DNA from: Bailinhaonella thermotolerans
GTDB lineage: Bacteria; Actinomycetota; Actinomycetes; Streptosporangiales; Streptosporangiaceae
Assembly (NCBI RefSeq): GCF_003594875.1
Contig: NZ_QZEY01000017.1
Span: 124,001 to 188,000 of the forward strand
DNA length: 64,000 nucleotides
Direction: 5' to 3'
The notes below the pieces were generated by a model. That model saw only the letters and a list, made by a program, of their open reading frames with translations. It had not been told where the DNA came from and made no database searches. Shown in pieces: positions 16,555 through 25,582 of this stretch. Position 1 is the first letter of the stretch. The number at the start of each line of letters is the position of its first letter. Made by a program: the position numbers and the translations under genes.

Positions 16555-17127
16555 ATGAAGATCAGCATCATCGGCAAGGGCAACGTCGGCTCCGCGTTGG
16601 AGCGTCGTCTTGCCACGGTCGGGCACACGGTCGCCACGGCGGACTCTTCCACCGCTGCGGACCAGGTCGCGGCGCAGGTCGCCGAGGCCGACGTCACCGT
16701 GCTGGCCGTGCCGTTCCCCGCCATCGCCCGGCTCGACCCGCAGATCAAGAGCGCCCTGCGGGACAGGGTCGTGATCGATGTCACCAACCCGCTGGCGGCC
16801 GACTTCATGTCGCTGACCATCGGGCACACCACCTCGGCGGGTGAGCAGGTCGCCGCCGCACTGCCCGGCGCCCGGGTGGTCAAGGCCTTCAACACCGTCT
16901 TCGCCGCCACCCTGGACACCCCCGGCCTGTTCCTGCCGGTGGCCTCCGACGATGAGGCCGCCAAGAAGACCGTGCTGGAGCTCGGCACGCAGCTCGGCTT
17001 CGACGCCGTGGACGCCGGCCCGCTGGCCAACGCCCGCTACCTGGAGCCGGCCGTGGAACTGCTGATCCAGCTCGCGTACGGGCAGGGCATGGGAGCAGGC
17101 ATCGGCTTCACCCTGGCACGGGGATGA
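16555..17127 (+). CDS. NADPH-dependent F420 reductase-like oxidoreductase
   Basis: 190 residues. The N-terminal Rossmann fold has GKGNVGSALERRLATVGH (GxGxxG dinucleotide loop), followed by TVLAVPFPAI and VIDVTNPL. The later KAFNTVFAATLDTPG is typical of the COG2085 family that includes F420H2:NADP oxidoreductase (Fno/NPF). Many members act on other substrates, so the exact reaction is open. The ATG follows GGAAAGGG. It is under the divergent MarR repressor, which suggests an inducible redox or stress response. An F420-ligase fragment occurs elsewhere in the window. Confidence 0.8.
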   Translation: MKISIIGKGNVGSALERRLATVGHTVATADSSTAADQVAAQVAEADVTVLAVPFPAIARLDPQIKSALRDRVVIDVTNPLAADFMSLTIGHTTSAGEQVAAALPGARVVKAFNTVFAATLDTPGLFLPVASDDEAAKKTVLELGTQLGFDAVDAGPLANARYLEPAVELLIQLAYGQGMGAGIGFTLARG

Positions 17128-17504
17128 CGATCCCGACGTGGACGGCGAGATTCCTCCAGACGAAGCCTTCAGATGGCTCCAGACGGCCGAGGAGACATGC
17201 CCTGACGCCTGGACATGAGGAGGGTGTCCTTGCTGGAGGCCCCCTCAGCTCCTCGGCTCGCTTCGGGGGCACACCGACGCCGGCGTCCCCCACCTGTCCC
17301 CACCTGAGGAAGGCGTTTCCCCAGGTCACAACAGGCTGAGGGCCTGGGGGCGGGGGCCGTCCGGAGAGCGGGTCCGGCCCGCCGCCCGACCGTCGCGGCG
17401 GGGCGGCGGGCCGCGACACCCGCCGGGCGGGGCGGGCGGTCCCGGCCAGGTCATGGAACGGCTTGCGCGTGCCTGGCCGGGCCGTGCGGGTGATGGTGGT
17501 CGGG
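17128..17504. other. Intergenic region with a terminator hairpin
   Basis: No gene is supported. A hairpin at 17376-17412 (GGCCCGCCGCCC paired with GGGCGGCGGGCC, 13-nt loop) lies downstream of the minus-strand gene that ends at 17505 and probably terminates it. Confidence 0.6.
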
Positions 17505-17975
17505 TCAGGGGGAGGTGCTGAGCCAGTCGCCGGCCTCGGCGAACTTGTCCCGGACCTGGCGAGGGACGGCGGCCAGGGCGGTGCGGGGCTCGTCCGCGCG
17601 GGCCGCGGCGCGGCGGATGCCGGCGGCCGCCGCCGGGCGCCGGTCCTCCTCCCGCCGCTGCTCGATCAGCCGGGTCACCCAGTCGCGGACGCTCACCCGT
17701 CCGGTGATCACCTCGCGCGGGATGACCAGGGGGCGGCCCGCGCGGGGTAGCTCGACGCGGTCGACGTACACCTTCAGGGTGGTCGCGGGGCCGGGGCGGT
17801 GGGCGCTCAGCAGCACGCTCACCTCCAGGCAGCCGGTGCCGGGCGTGTCCGGGCGGGAGGACGCCTCGGCGCGCGCCGCCTCGATGAGCCGGCCGACGCG
17901 GCGGCGCAGGCAGTCCAGGTCGGCGGCGCCGGAGGCGAGCCGGTCCAGGGTGTCGTTCCAGTCGGTTCCGGTCAT
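17505..17975 (-). CDS. Hypothetical protein, 156 aa
   Basis: Unrecognised. An N-terminal helical half (about 1-40) precedes a beta-rich middle (CLEVSVLLSAHRPG, LKVYVDRVELP, PLVIPREVITGRVSVRDWV) and a basic helical tail. The DRVELP...PREVI region resembles a DNA- or RNA-binding beta-sheet but has no diagnostic motif. The ATG has GGAG 5 nt upstream, and a backbone promoter lies 32 nt upstream. It follows the second SNF2 gene on the same strand, with its own promoter. Confidence 0.65.
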   Translation of the reverse strand: MTGTDWNDTLDRLASGAADLDCLRRRVGRLIEAARAEASSRPDTPGTGCLEVSVLLSAHRPGPATTLKVYVDRVELPRAGRPLVIPREVITGRVSVRDWVTRLIEQRREEDRRPAAAAGIRRAAARADEPRTALAAVPRQVRDKFAEAGDWLSTSP

Positions 17976-18007
17976 GGGTCTCCGTTGCGGTCAGGTGGTG
18001 GCGAGTC

Positions 18008-18020
18008 CCCTGCCAGCGTC
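18008..18020 (-). promoter_or_regulatory. SACSST-type promoter of the gene at 17505
   Basis: GACGCT (18020-18015) and 7 nt predict a start at about 18007 and a 32-nt leader. Confidence 0.4.
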
Positions 18021-18101
18021 CGGGCGTGACCGGCGGGCGCAGGCAGCCGAAGGGCCGCGCCTCAGCCGCCTTGCCCTGCCAGCAGGACCCCGGGCGGTGG
18101 T

Positions 18102-20651
18102 TCAGGCCGCGGCCTCCTCCGCTCCGGTGTCCTCCCGCGCGCCGCCGTGCTCCGCCCCGCGGGCGTCCGCTGTCCCGGTGTCCTCCGCTCCGGAGTCCTC
18201 TGTTCCGGTGTCCTCCGCTCCGGTGTCCTCTGTTCCGGTGTCCTCTGTTCCGGTGTCCTCCATGTCCGCTTCCTCGAGCATGACCTCCAGGTCCAGGTCT
18301 TCCCACTGCTCGCGGGTCAGGGCGGTCGCGCCGTCATCCGCCACTAGGGAGGGGTCCTGCCGGTTGCGGGCCGTACGGGCGTGCAGGGTGCGCCGGGCGT
18401 GCTCGCGCGCGGCGCGTTCGCGTTCCCCGGCCTGGCGGTGGTCGGCCTCGGCGGCGGCGAGCCTGGCGTCCCGGTCGCCGGTGAGCACGTACACCAGGTC
18501 GGACAGGCTCAGGTGGACGCGGGTGGCGTCCTGGCGCGCGCGCCGGTCGACGACCTTGGCGAACAGGTCCTTCTTGGCCTCCAGGATCTCCACGACGCGG
18601 TCGTCGATGCTCCCGCCCGGGGCGCTGGCGTGGACGTAGACGATCTCGATGTCGGGGCCGTCCAGGTCGCTGTTGAGGCGGTAGACGCGCGCCTCGGCCT
18701 GCTCCAGCGTGGCGGGGGCGTAGACGTAGGACAGGCCGATGAAGTAGGTGGCGGTGGGGCTGGCGGACCAGGACTCGGCCGCGGCGGCGTAGGTGCCGAT
18801 GACGACGTCGATCTCGTGGGCGTGCAGGCGCCGCTCCACCTCGATGCGCTCCAGCGGTGGGGTGGATCCCCAGATGCCGCCCCAGGGGATGTTCTCGCGG
18901 TCCAGCAGGTCGCCGAGTTCGCGGTAGGTGGCGCGGTCGGCGCAGAACACCACGCCGCGCCGGCCCTGGGCGCGGAATCCGGTGATCAGGCGCAGCCCCG
19001 CGGCGATCTTGGGGTTGGGGCCGCCGACACCGGCCGAGGCCGGATTGGCGACGATCTTGCGCATGCGGGTGAGCCGTACCAGGGCGTTGAACTTGCCGTC
19101 CGGGCCGTCGAAGGCGCCGCCGGCCTTGGCCTGTTCGGCCTCTTCGCGCAGCTCGGCCAGGGCGCGGCGCTGCTCGGCGGTGAGCTGCACGTGCACGCGG
19201 CGGTCGTGGCGCGCGGGCATCGGCCTGCCGACCTGGTCCATGCGGCGGCGGACCATCATCGCGCCCAGGTGCTCGGCGACGGCCTCCTGCGGGTCGCCGG
19301 GGTACAGGTCCTGCAGGTGGCGGGTCGTGGCGCGCGGCGGCCACTCGCCCGGCACCAGGAACGCGCCCTGGGCCAGCAGGTCGCCCACGACGTTGACCAG
19401 CGGAGTGCCGGACAGGCCCAGCCGGTAGGGGACCGTGGACGCCATCGCGCGCAGTGCCCGGGACCGGCGGGAGCCGGGGTTGCGGACGCGCTGGATCTCA
19501 TCGGCGACGATGGCGACCGGGTGCTTGGATCGCAGGATCTCGGCCAGGGCGTGCAGCCGGTCGTAGGAGACGACGTAGGCGTCGTGCTCGGCCTCGGCCA
19601 CCGCCTGCCAGGCGGCCTTGGGGCTGCCGGTGGCCAGCAGGTGGGAGCGGCCCATCTGGCCGAGCTGGCGGGCCCAGGTGCTGAAGGCGCTGACCGGGCA
19701 GACCACGAGCAACGGCCACAGGTCCAGGTCCTGGCACAGGGCCAGGGCGACGGTGGTCTTGCCCGAGCCCATGTCGCCGGCCAGCAGCACGCCGCCGAGG
19801 GTGTGCAGGATGCGTTTGGCGCGGCGGGCGTCCCGCTCCTGAAAGTCCCACAGGCGCCAGGGGAAGTCCTCGCCCAGGTTCAGCGGCGGGGCGGGGGCGG
19901 CGGCGCGCTCGATGGCGTCGCGCACCTGGCCGGGCACGTGGACGACGCCCTGGTCGAGCAGGGCCCCGGCCAGCAGCAGCGGCATCCGGTAGTGCCCGTC
20001 GCCCGGCTCGCCGGCGTGGCGCAGGGCGGGCAGGCCGAGGGCTTCCAGCAGGTCGGGGCGGGTGGTGCGCAGGGCGACGGAGGTGCCGGCGGCCGAGGCG
20101 GTGGCGATCGCGGCGCCCGCCTGGGCCAGGCGCCGGTTGAGCAGGGCGCGGGCGCCCGGGTGCACGGCCAGCGGGGCGCCGAGCGTGGCCAGCGCGGCCA
20201 GGGCGGGCCAGGCGATGTCGGCCTGGCGCAGCGGCGCCGGCCAGCCGCGCGGGGTGTGGGCGCGCAGCCGTGCCCCCTCGCGCACGACCGTGATGGGCCG
20301 CAGGCCGAGGCGGGCGGCGTGCAGGGCGTAGGCGACCGCGGCGGCGTTGGCGTCCAGGGTGACGCGGGCCGGTGGCCGTACCCACGCCAGCCGGTCCAGC
20401 GCGGCGGCGGGGAACACCGCCCGGCGGGCCTTCTCCGCGCGCGCGTTGGGCACCAGGGCCGCCAGCCACCGGTGGGCCCGCTCCGGCTCCGGGCCGGAGA
20501 TCGCGGCCACCGCCTCGGCCGGTGAGCGCAGGTGCACGTCCAGGTCGGCGGACCAGGTGGCGAACATCGGCAGTTGCCCGGCCTGGCGCCGGGCCCGCTT
20601 GGCCCGCTCACCGGCCGAGTCCGTGAAATCCAGGCTGAGCTGTTCGGCCAT
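18102..20651 (-). CDS. SNF2-type ATPase with acidic repeat tail
   Basis: 849 residues. The N-terminal 270 residues are unassigned and Ala-rich. The motor has a Q-motif-like WRLWDFQERDARRA, Walker A GDMGSGKT near residue 291, motif II ADEIQRV near 382 (DEIQ in place of DEAH), motif III LSGTPLVN and motif VI ARVYRLN. The last about 50 residues repeat T-[EA]-[ED]-D-T-G. It differs clearly from the SNF2 protein at 1676 and is no recent duplicate. The ATG follows GGAGGTGCGC. The DEIQ variation also occurs in phage-type SNF2 proteins. A role in remodelling element DNA or in defence is possible. Confidence 0.88.
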   Translation of the reverse strand: MAEQLSLDFTDSAGERAKRARRQAGQLPMFATWSADLDVHLRSPAEAVAAISGPEPERAHRWLAALVPNARAEKARRAVFPAAALDRLAWVRPPARVTLDANAAAVAYALHAARLGLRPITVVREGARLRAHTPRGWPAPLRQADIAWPALAALATLGAPLAVHPGARALLNRRLAQAGAAIATASAAGTSVALRTTRPDLLEALGLPALRHAGEPGDGHYRMPLLLAGALLDQGVVHVPGQVRDAIERAAAPAPPLNLGEDFPWRLWDFQERDARRAKRILHTLGGVLLAGDMGSGKTTVALALCQDLDLWPLLVVCPVSAFSTWARQLGQMGRSHLLATGSPKAAWQAVAEAEHDAYVVSYDRLHALAEILRSKHPVAIVADEIQRVRNPGSRRSRALRAMASTVPYRLGLSGTPLVNVVGDLLAQGAFLVPGEWPPRATTRHLQDLYPGDPQEAVAEHLGAMMVRRRMDQVGRPMPARHDRRVHVQLTAEQRRALAELREEAEQAKAGGAFDGPDGKFNALVRLTRMRKIVANPASAGVGGPNPKIAAGLRLITGFRAQGRRGVVFCADRATYRELGDLLDRENIPWGGIWGSTPPLERIEVERRLHAHEIDVVIGTYAAAAESWSASPTATYFIGLSYVYAPATLEQAEARVYRLNSDLDGPDIEIVYVHASAPGGSIDDRVVEILEAKKDLFAKVVDRRARQDATRVHLSLSDLVYVLTGDRDARLAAAEADHRQAGERERAAREHARRTLHARTARNRQDPSLVADDGATALTREQWEDLDLEVMLEEADMEDTGTEDTGTEDTGAEDTGTEDSGAEDTGTADARGAEHGGAREDTGAEEAAA
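18172..18262 (-). repeat. 15-bp tandem repeats encoding the TEDTG tail
   Basis: About six near-identical 15-bp units, with TCCTCTGTTCCGGTG on the plus strand alternating with TCCTCCGCTCCGGTG. They encode the acidic pentapeptide repeat at the C-terminus of the SNF2 protein. Confidence 0.8.
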
Positions 20652-20677
20652 GCGCACCTCCAGTGATCAGTGGGGAC

Positions 20678-20690
20678 GCGCCTGACCGTG
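20678..20690 (-). promoter_or_regulatory. SACSST-type promoter of the second SNF2 gene
   Basis: CACGGT (20690-20685), 7 nt, predicted start at about 20677 and a 26-nt leader with GGAGGTG. Confidence 0.45.
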
Positions 20691-20807
20691 CCGCGATCGG
20701 CCCCGCTGTCGCACCATCGGGCGGGCGCACAGCCCGGCCCGGGCGGGCAGCGCGCTCACGGCCGGCCGGATGCGACAGCGGAAGAAGTCCGCCGCACCTC
20801 GCCAGGC

Positions 20808-20879
20808 GAACGGCTGAACGGCCGAACAGCCGAACGGCTGAACGGCTGAACGGCTGAACGGCTGAACGGCTGAACGGCG
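20808..20879 (+). repeat. Nine tandem copies of an 8-bp repeat
   Basis: GAACGGCT is repeated nine times without gaps. Copies 2, 3 and 9 differ by one or two bases (GAACGGCC, GAACAGCC, GAACGGCG). The array lies in the 341-bp gap between the second SNF2 gene and the membrane-protein gene at 20993 and is not coding. Confidence 0.95.
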
Positions 20880-20897
20880 AGTGTCGGATCGCATGGC

Positions 20898-20925
20898 GAA
20901 TCCCAGGCTCTCGGGCCTGGGATTC
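20898..20925 (-). terminator. Terminator of the membrane-protein gene at 20993
   Basis: A perfect 11-bp stem, GAATCCCAGGC with GCCTGGGATTC, around loop TCTCGG. Confidence 0.75.
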
Positions 20926-20992
20926 GGGTCGCGTCGTTCACGCGGTCCAGGCCGCGCCGATCGGGGTATCCGGCCGGCGCTGCCCGCCGGGT

Positions 20993-21688
20993 TCAGCGGT
21001 CGCGCTCCTTGGGTCCCTCCGTGCCCGGGCGGGTGCCCCCGGCGCGGCGGGGGCGCCTGGCCCGCCGTACGGCCCGGACGGCGCGGCGGACGCGGGCGGC
21101 CAGGCGCCTGCGGGCGGCGCCGGCCAGGATCCCGGTCTGGGCGTAGCCGTCGGCGGCCACGCCGCGGACCCAGCGCAGGATCACCAGCACCAGCCAGACG
21201 GTGACGAAGTTGAGCGCGCTGACCAGGCCGGTGACCACTCCCCAGGTGGAGGCCTCGTCCACACTGCACCGGCCCGAGTACGCGCCGGGGCAGGTGGCGG
21301 GGATGAAGACCAGCCCCATCGCGGCGAGCGCGGTCACGGCGGTCAGCAGCGCGGCGGCGGTGACCTTGCCCAGGCGGCGGGCCAGCCAGCCGTGCGCGCG
21401 GACCGTCAGGCGCACGAGCACGGCGGTGGCCATGCCTCCGGCGAGCAGGACCGCCAGGTCGTCGGCGCCGTAGACCACCCAGCCGCCCTGGGCGTGGAAG
21501 ATGGCCAGCGCGGCGGCGGTGACGGCCAGGCCCAGCAGGGCGACCCGGCCGGCCTCTCGCACCAGGACGCGCGGCCACCGCCGCGGGCCAGGGCTCTGCT
21601 CAGTGCTCCCGGGGGCCGAACCCGGCGTTCGCGTGCGCGCGGCGGACGTGCGGGCGGGGGACGTGCGGGTGCGCGTGGTTGATGGCAT
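20993..21688 (-). CDS. Four-span membrane protein, 231 aa
   Basis: A Thr/Arg-rich cytoplasmic N-terminus (about 1-45) precedes four hydrophobic helices: VALLGLAVTAAALAIF, LAVLLAGGMATAVLVRL, AAALLTAVTALAAMGLVF and LVSALNFVTVWLVLVILRW. A loop with CPGAYSGRC could hold a disulphide, and the tail is very basic (RRRLAARVRRAVRAVRRARR). No family is recognised. The ATG at 21688 lacks a clear ribosome site. It is divergent from nrdJ. A transfer or envelope role is conceivable, with no direct evidence. Confidence 0.65.
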   Translation of the reverse strand: MPSTTRTRTSPARTSAARTRTPGSAPGSTEQSPGPRRWPRVLVREAGRVALLGLAVTAAALAIFHAQGGWVVYGADDLAVLLAGGMATAVLVRLTVRAHGWLARRLGKVTAAALLTAVTALAAMGLVFIPATCPGAYSGRCSVDEASTWGVVTGLVSALNFVTVWLVLVILRWVRGVAADGYAQTGILAGAARRRLAARVRRAVRAVRRARRPRRAGGTRPGTEGPKERDR

Positions 21689-21917
21689 GTCAGGCGGGCG
21701 GATCCGTGCCGCCCTGCCTCCTCTCCTTGGTCGCTTTCCCGCCACCGTCGCCGCGCGGCCGTACGCGGCAGCACATGCGCGGCGCCCGGCTCGGAGCGGA
21801 CCGGCCGGCCGGCCGGCCCGCCGGGCGCATCGGGCCAGGGCACCGGGGCGGGGCCGCGCCGCTGCCCGGGGCCAGGGGACGCGACGGGATGGCGCTGGCC
21901 GGGCGGGGTCGGGCGCG

Positions 21918-21930
21918 GACGGTGCGACGC
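21918..21930 (+). promoter_or_regulatory. SACSST-type promoter of nrdJ
   Basis: GACGGT at 21918-21923, 7 nt, predicted start about 21931 and a 59-nt leader that contains the 10-bp repeats. Confidence 0.4.
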
Positions 21931-21940
21931 GGACGGGCCG

Positions 21941-21970
21941 CACGGCCCATCACGGCCCATCACAACCCAT
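21941..21970 (+). repeat. Three 10-bp direct repeats in the nrdJ leader
   Basis: CACGGCCCAT, CACGGCCCAT and CACAACCCAT run head to tail, one helical turn each, between the predicted start and the GGAGGT at 21978. They do not match a NrdR box. A regulator site or RNA element is possible. Confidence 0.7.
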
Positions 21971-21989
21971 CACCTCCGGAGGTCCATTC

Positions 21990-24900
21990 ATGCCTGCTCA
22001 CACCGCGCCGCCGCCCGGGAACCGCCGGCGGGGGCTGCGGATCGCGCGCCACTTCACCGCCGAGGCCCAGGACCCGTTCGACCTGTTCGAGTGGGTCACG
22101 CGGGAGGCGAAGATCGTCCAGCCCGACGGGAAGGTGGTCTTCCACGCCCCCGCCGTCGAGGTGCCCTCGGGGTGGAGTCAGCTCGCCACCGACGTCCTGG
22201 CCTCCAAGTACCTGCGCAAGGCCGGGGTGCCGCAGACCGGCCCCGACGGCGAGCCCCTCGGTGACGAGAACGGCCCCGTGCCGGGCGGGGAGACCTCCGC
22301 CCGCCAGTGGGCGCACCGCCTGGCCACCGCCTGGCGCGTGTGGGGCGAGCGCGGCCGCTACTTCGCCACCGCCCGCGACGCCGAGGCCTTCTACGCCGAG
22401 TGCGTCTACATGCTGCTGGCGCAGATGGCCTCCCCCAACTCGCCGCAGCACTTCAACACCGGCCTGCACGAGGTGTACGGCCTGACCGGGGAGCCGGAGG
22501 GCAACTGGTACCTCGACCCCTCCGACGGGCAGGTCAAGCAGTCGCCGTTCAAGCACTTCCGCTCGGCGGCCTCGGCCTGCTACATCAACGCGGTCGCCGA
22601 CGACCTGGTCGGGGACGGCGGGATCATGGACCTGGCCACGCGCGAGGCGCGCCTGTTCAAGGCCGGGGCGGGGTCGGGGGCGAACTTCTCGGCCATCCGG
22701 GCGGCGGGCGAGCCGCTGTCCGGCGGAGGCACCAGCTCGGGGGTCATGAGCTTCCTGAAGGTGCTCGACACCGCCGCGGGCGCGATCAAGTCCGGCGGGA
22801 CCACGCGCCGCGCGGCCAAGATGGTCATCCTGGACGCCGACCACCCCGACATCGAGGAGTTCGTCTCCTGCAAGGTCACCGAGGAGGACAAGGCCGCCGC
22901 GCTGGTGGCGGCCGGCTACGACGCCGCCTACGACGGCCCCGCCTACGCGACCGTGGCCTTCCAGAACGCCAACCACTCGGTCCGGGTGACCGGGGAGTTC
23001 ATGCGGGCCGTACGGGACGACGCCGACTGGCCGCTGCGGCGCCGCGTGGACGGCCAGGTCGTGCGGACCGTCAAGGCGCGGGAGCTGTGGCGGAAGATCG
23101 CCGAGGCGTCCTGGCGGGTGGCCGACCCCGGGCTCCAGTTCGACGACGTCATCAACTCCTGGCACACGGCCGCGGCCGACGGCCCCATCCGCGGGTCGAA
23201 CCCGTGCTCGGAGTTCATGTACCTCGACGACACCGCCTGCAACCTGGCCTCCCTGAACCTGGTGCCGTTCTACGACGGGCAGGAGCGCCGCTTCGACGCC
23301 GAGGCGTTCCGGCACGCGATCCGGCTGTGGACGATCGTCCTGGAGATCTCGGTGGCCATGGCGCACTACCCGTCGGCGGAACTGGCGCGCAACTCCTACG
23401 AGCACCGCCCGCTGGGCCTCGGCTTCGCCAACGTCGGCGCGCTGCTGATGCGCGCCGGCCTGCCGTACGACTCCGGCCGGGCCCGCGCGGTCATGGCCGC
23501 CATGGCCGGCATGATCACCCTGTGGGGATACGCCGCCTCGGCCGAGATGGCCGCCGCCGTCGGCCCGTGCGAGGCGTTCGCCCGCAACCGTGACAGCGCG
23601 CTGCGGGTGCTGCGCAACCACCGCCGCGTGGCGTACGGCACGCTGCCCGAGCGCGAGCAGCTCGGCGCGTACGAGCGGCTGCCGGTCGAGCCCGTGCCGC
23701 TGGACCACGGCGCCCTGTCCGCCACGCCGTTCGCGGACCTGTCGGCGGCCGTGACCGGCGCCGCCGACGCGGCGGTCGAGGGCGCGCGGCGGCACGGCCT
23801 GCGCAACATACAGGCCAGCGTCATCGCCCCCACCGGCACCATCTCGTTCGTGATGGACGCCGACACCACCGGGATCGAGCCGGACTTCGCCCTGGTGAAG
23901 TTCAAGAAGCTGGCCGGCGGCGGCACCATCAAGATCGTGAACCAGGCGGTGGAGCCCGCCCTGCGCGCACTGGGGTACGGCGAGCGCGAGGCGGCCGCCA
24001 TCATCCGGTACGCCCTGGGCGCCGGGCAGCTGGTGCCGCAGGCGCCGATCGACCGGGACGCCCTCATCCGGGCCGGCCTGTCCCAGGACGACCTGGACCG
24101 GGTGGACGACGCCCTGGCGACCGCCTTCCGCCTGCGCGACGCCGTCTCGCCCCAGGTGCTCGGCGAGCGCGCGATGACCCTGCTGGGCATCCCCGCAGGC
24201 GAATACGAACGGCCCGGCTTCGACCTGCTGACCCGGCTGGGCTTCAGCGAGGAGGACATCCGGGCCGGCGACGCGATCGTGTGCGGGCACCAGACCGTCG
24301 AGGGCGCGCCCGGCCTCAGGCCCGAGCACCTGGCCGTCTTCGACACCGCCACCGTGTGCGGCGACGGCACCCGCTCCATCCACTGGTCCGGCCACGTCAA
24401 GGCGCTCGGCGCGGTCGCCGGCCTGATCAGCGGCTCGGTGAGCAAGACCGTCAACCTGCCGGCCGTCGCGACCGTGGAGGACTTCATCGCCGTGCACGAG
24501 CTCGCCTACCAGGTGGGCAGCAAGTGCGTGGCGCTGTACCGCGACGGGTCCAAGCTGTCCCAGCCGCTGTCCGGTGGCGGCGCGTCCGCGCGGGACCCGG
24601 AGCCGGAGACCGGCAAGGAACCCGACTCCGGGCAGGAAGTGGCCGAGCCCGCCCCCCGGGCGGCGGCGACGGCCGAACCGATCCCGGCCGGTGTCAGCCC
24701 CACCGAGTTCTACCGGGGCCAGAACCCGCCCCGGTTCCGCCTGCCGAACCTGCGCTACGGCCCCACCTGGCGGTTCGAGGTCGGCGGGCAGGAGATCTAC
24801 CTGCACGCCGGGGAGTACCCCGACGGCACGCCCGGCGAGATCTTCATCGAGCTGGGACGCGAAGGGTCCGTCCTGCGCGGCCTGCTGTCGGCCTTCTCCA

Positions 24901-25349
24901 TCGCCGTCAGCCAGGGGCTGCAGCACGGCGTTCCGCTGGCCAAGCTGGTGGACTCCCTGGTCGGGCAGACCTTCGAGCCGCGCGGCATGGTCGGCGGTCA
25001 CGACAACCTGAAGATGGCCTCCAGCGTCATCGACGCGGTCTGCCGCATCCTGGGCCACCACTACCTGGGCATGGACGAGCTGGTCCAGATCGCCACGCCC
25101 CCGGCCGGCCCCGCCACCGCGCGCCCGGCGCCCGCCACCCCCGCGCCCGCCGCCGCCCCGGCGGCCGCCTCGCCCTCGCACCCCGGACAGGCTCCGCGCG
25201 GCCCTCAGGCTCCGCGCGGCCCTCAGGCGCCCGCCGCCCGAAGCGGGGCCAAGGCCGACGGGGTGTGCGCGGCCTGCGGCGGGCTCACCCAGCGCACCGG
25301 CACCTGCGCGGTCTGCACGAGCTGCGGCACCACGACCGGCTGCAGCTGA
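21990..25349 (+). CDS. nrdJ: Adenosylcobalamin-dependent (class II) ribonucleotide reductase
   Basis: 1119 residues. It reduces ribonucleotides to deoxyribonucleotides by a B12-generated thiyl radical. The catalytic site shows NPCSE near residue 406 (radical Cys, with Asn and Glu), a first redox Cys in SAASACYIN near 196 and the partner in TATVCGDG near 788. A substrate loop DTTGIEPDFALVKFKKL and a C-terminal CxxC-rich module (CAACGG, CAVCTSCG) that re-reduces the site are present. It is longer than common actinobacterial NrdJ (about 960 aa), mainly through the insert before TVCGDG and the Pro/Ala-rich C-terminal linker. GGAGGT fixes the ATG. It would supply dNTPs for element replication without oxygen or iron. 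Confidence 0.95.
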   Translation: MPAHTAPPPGNRRRGLRIARHFTAEAQDPFDLFEWVTREAKIVQPDGKVVFHAPAVEVPSGWSQLATDVLASKYLRKAGVPQTGPDGEPLGDENGPVPGGETSARQWAHRLATAWRVWGERGRYFATARDAEAFYAECVYMLLAQMASPNSPQHFNTGLHEVYGLTGEPEGNWYLDPSDGQVKQSPFKHFRSAASACYINAVADDLVGDGGIMDLATREARLFKAGAGSGANFSAIRAAGEPLSGGGTSSGVMSFLKVLDTAAGAIKSGGTTRRAAKMVILDADHPDIEEFVSCKVTEEDKAAALVAAGYDAAYDGPAYATVAFQNANHSVRVTGEFMRAVRDDADWPLRRRVDGQVVRTVKARELWRKIAEASWRVADPGLQFDDVINSWHTAAADGPIRGSNPCSEFMYLDDTACNLASLNLVPFYDGQERRFDAEAFRHAIRLWTIVLEISVAMAHYPSAELARNSYEHRPLGLGFANVGALLMRAGLPYDSGRARAVMAAMAGMITLWGYAASAEMAAAVGPCEAFARNRDSALRVLRNHRRVAYGTLPEREQLGAYERLPVEPVPLDHGALSATPFADLSAAVTGAADAAVEGARRHGLRNIQASVIAPTGTISFVMDADTTGIEPDFALVKFKKLAGGGTIKIVNQAVEPALRALGYGEREAAAIIRYALGAGQLVPQAPIDRDALIRAGLSQDDLDRVDDALATAFRLRDAVSPQVLGERAMTLLGIPAGEYERPGFDLLTRLGFSEEDIRAGDAIVCGHQTVEGAPGLRPEHLAVFDTATVCGDGTRSIHWSGHVKALGAVAGLISGSVSKTVNLPAVATVEDFIAVHELAYQVGSKCVALYRDGSKLSQPLSGGGASARDPEPETGKEPDSGQEVAEPAPRAAATAEPIPAGVSPTEFYRGQNPPRFRLPNLRYGPTWRFEVGGQEIYLHAGEYPDGTPGEIFIELGREGSVLRGLLSAFSIAVSQGLQHGVPLAKLVDSLVGQTFEPRGMVGGHDNLKMASSVIDAVCRILGHHYLGMDELVQIATPPAGPATARPAPATPAPAAAPAAASPSHPGQAPRGPQAPRGPQAPAARSGAKADGVCAACGGLTQRTGTCAVCTSCGTTTGCS

Positions 25350-25370
25350 CCCCGCCCGATCCCCCGCCCC

Positions 25371-25400
25371 GCGCCCGCCTCGCCCACGCGAGGCGGGCGC
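25371..25400 (+). terminator. Terminator after nrdJ
   Basis: Perfect 12-bp stem GCGCCCGCCTCG with CGAGGCGGGCGC and a 6-nt loop, 22 nt after the stop. A second G/C-rich inverted repeat follows at about 25405-25446. Confidence 0.75.
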
Positions 25401-25582
25401 CTCGCCCCCGGGCCCCCCGGGCCCCGGGCCTGCGGAGCCCCGGGGCACCGGTCGTCACGGCCTCACCCCGTCCTCCTCGTAACGACCCCGGCCGCCTCCG
25501 CGATGCTCTTGACGGTCTCCCCGCACGAATCCTCACGCTCGAAGTCACGCGACCCATCCCCCTCCAGAAAGGGATCCCCCTC

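Noticed and set aside
21931-21989. Cobalamin riboswitch before nrdJ
   Set aside because: The leader is too short (about 59 nt), and no B12-box-like sequence was seen; class II reductases need not be B12-repressed.
21991-25448. 1162-residue minus-strand frame over nrdJ
   Set aside because: Complete overlap with the well-supported ribonucleotide reductase; low-complexity Gly/Arg/Val composition and no motif.
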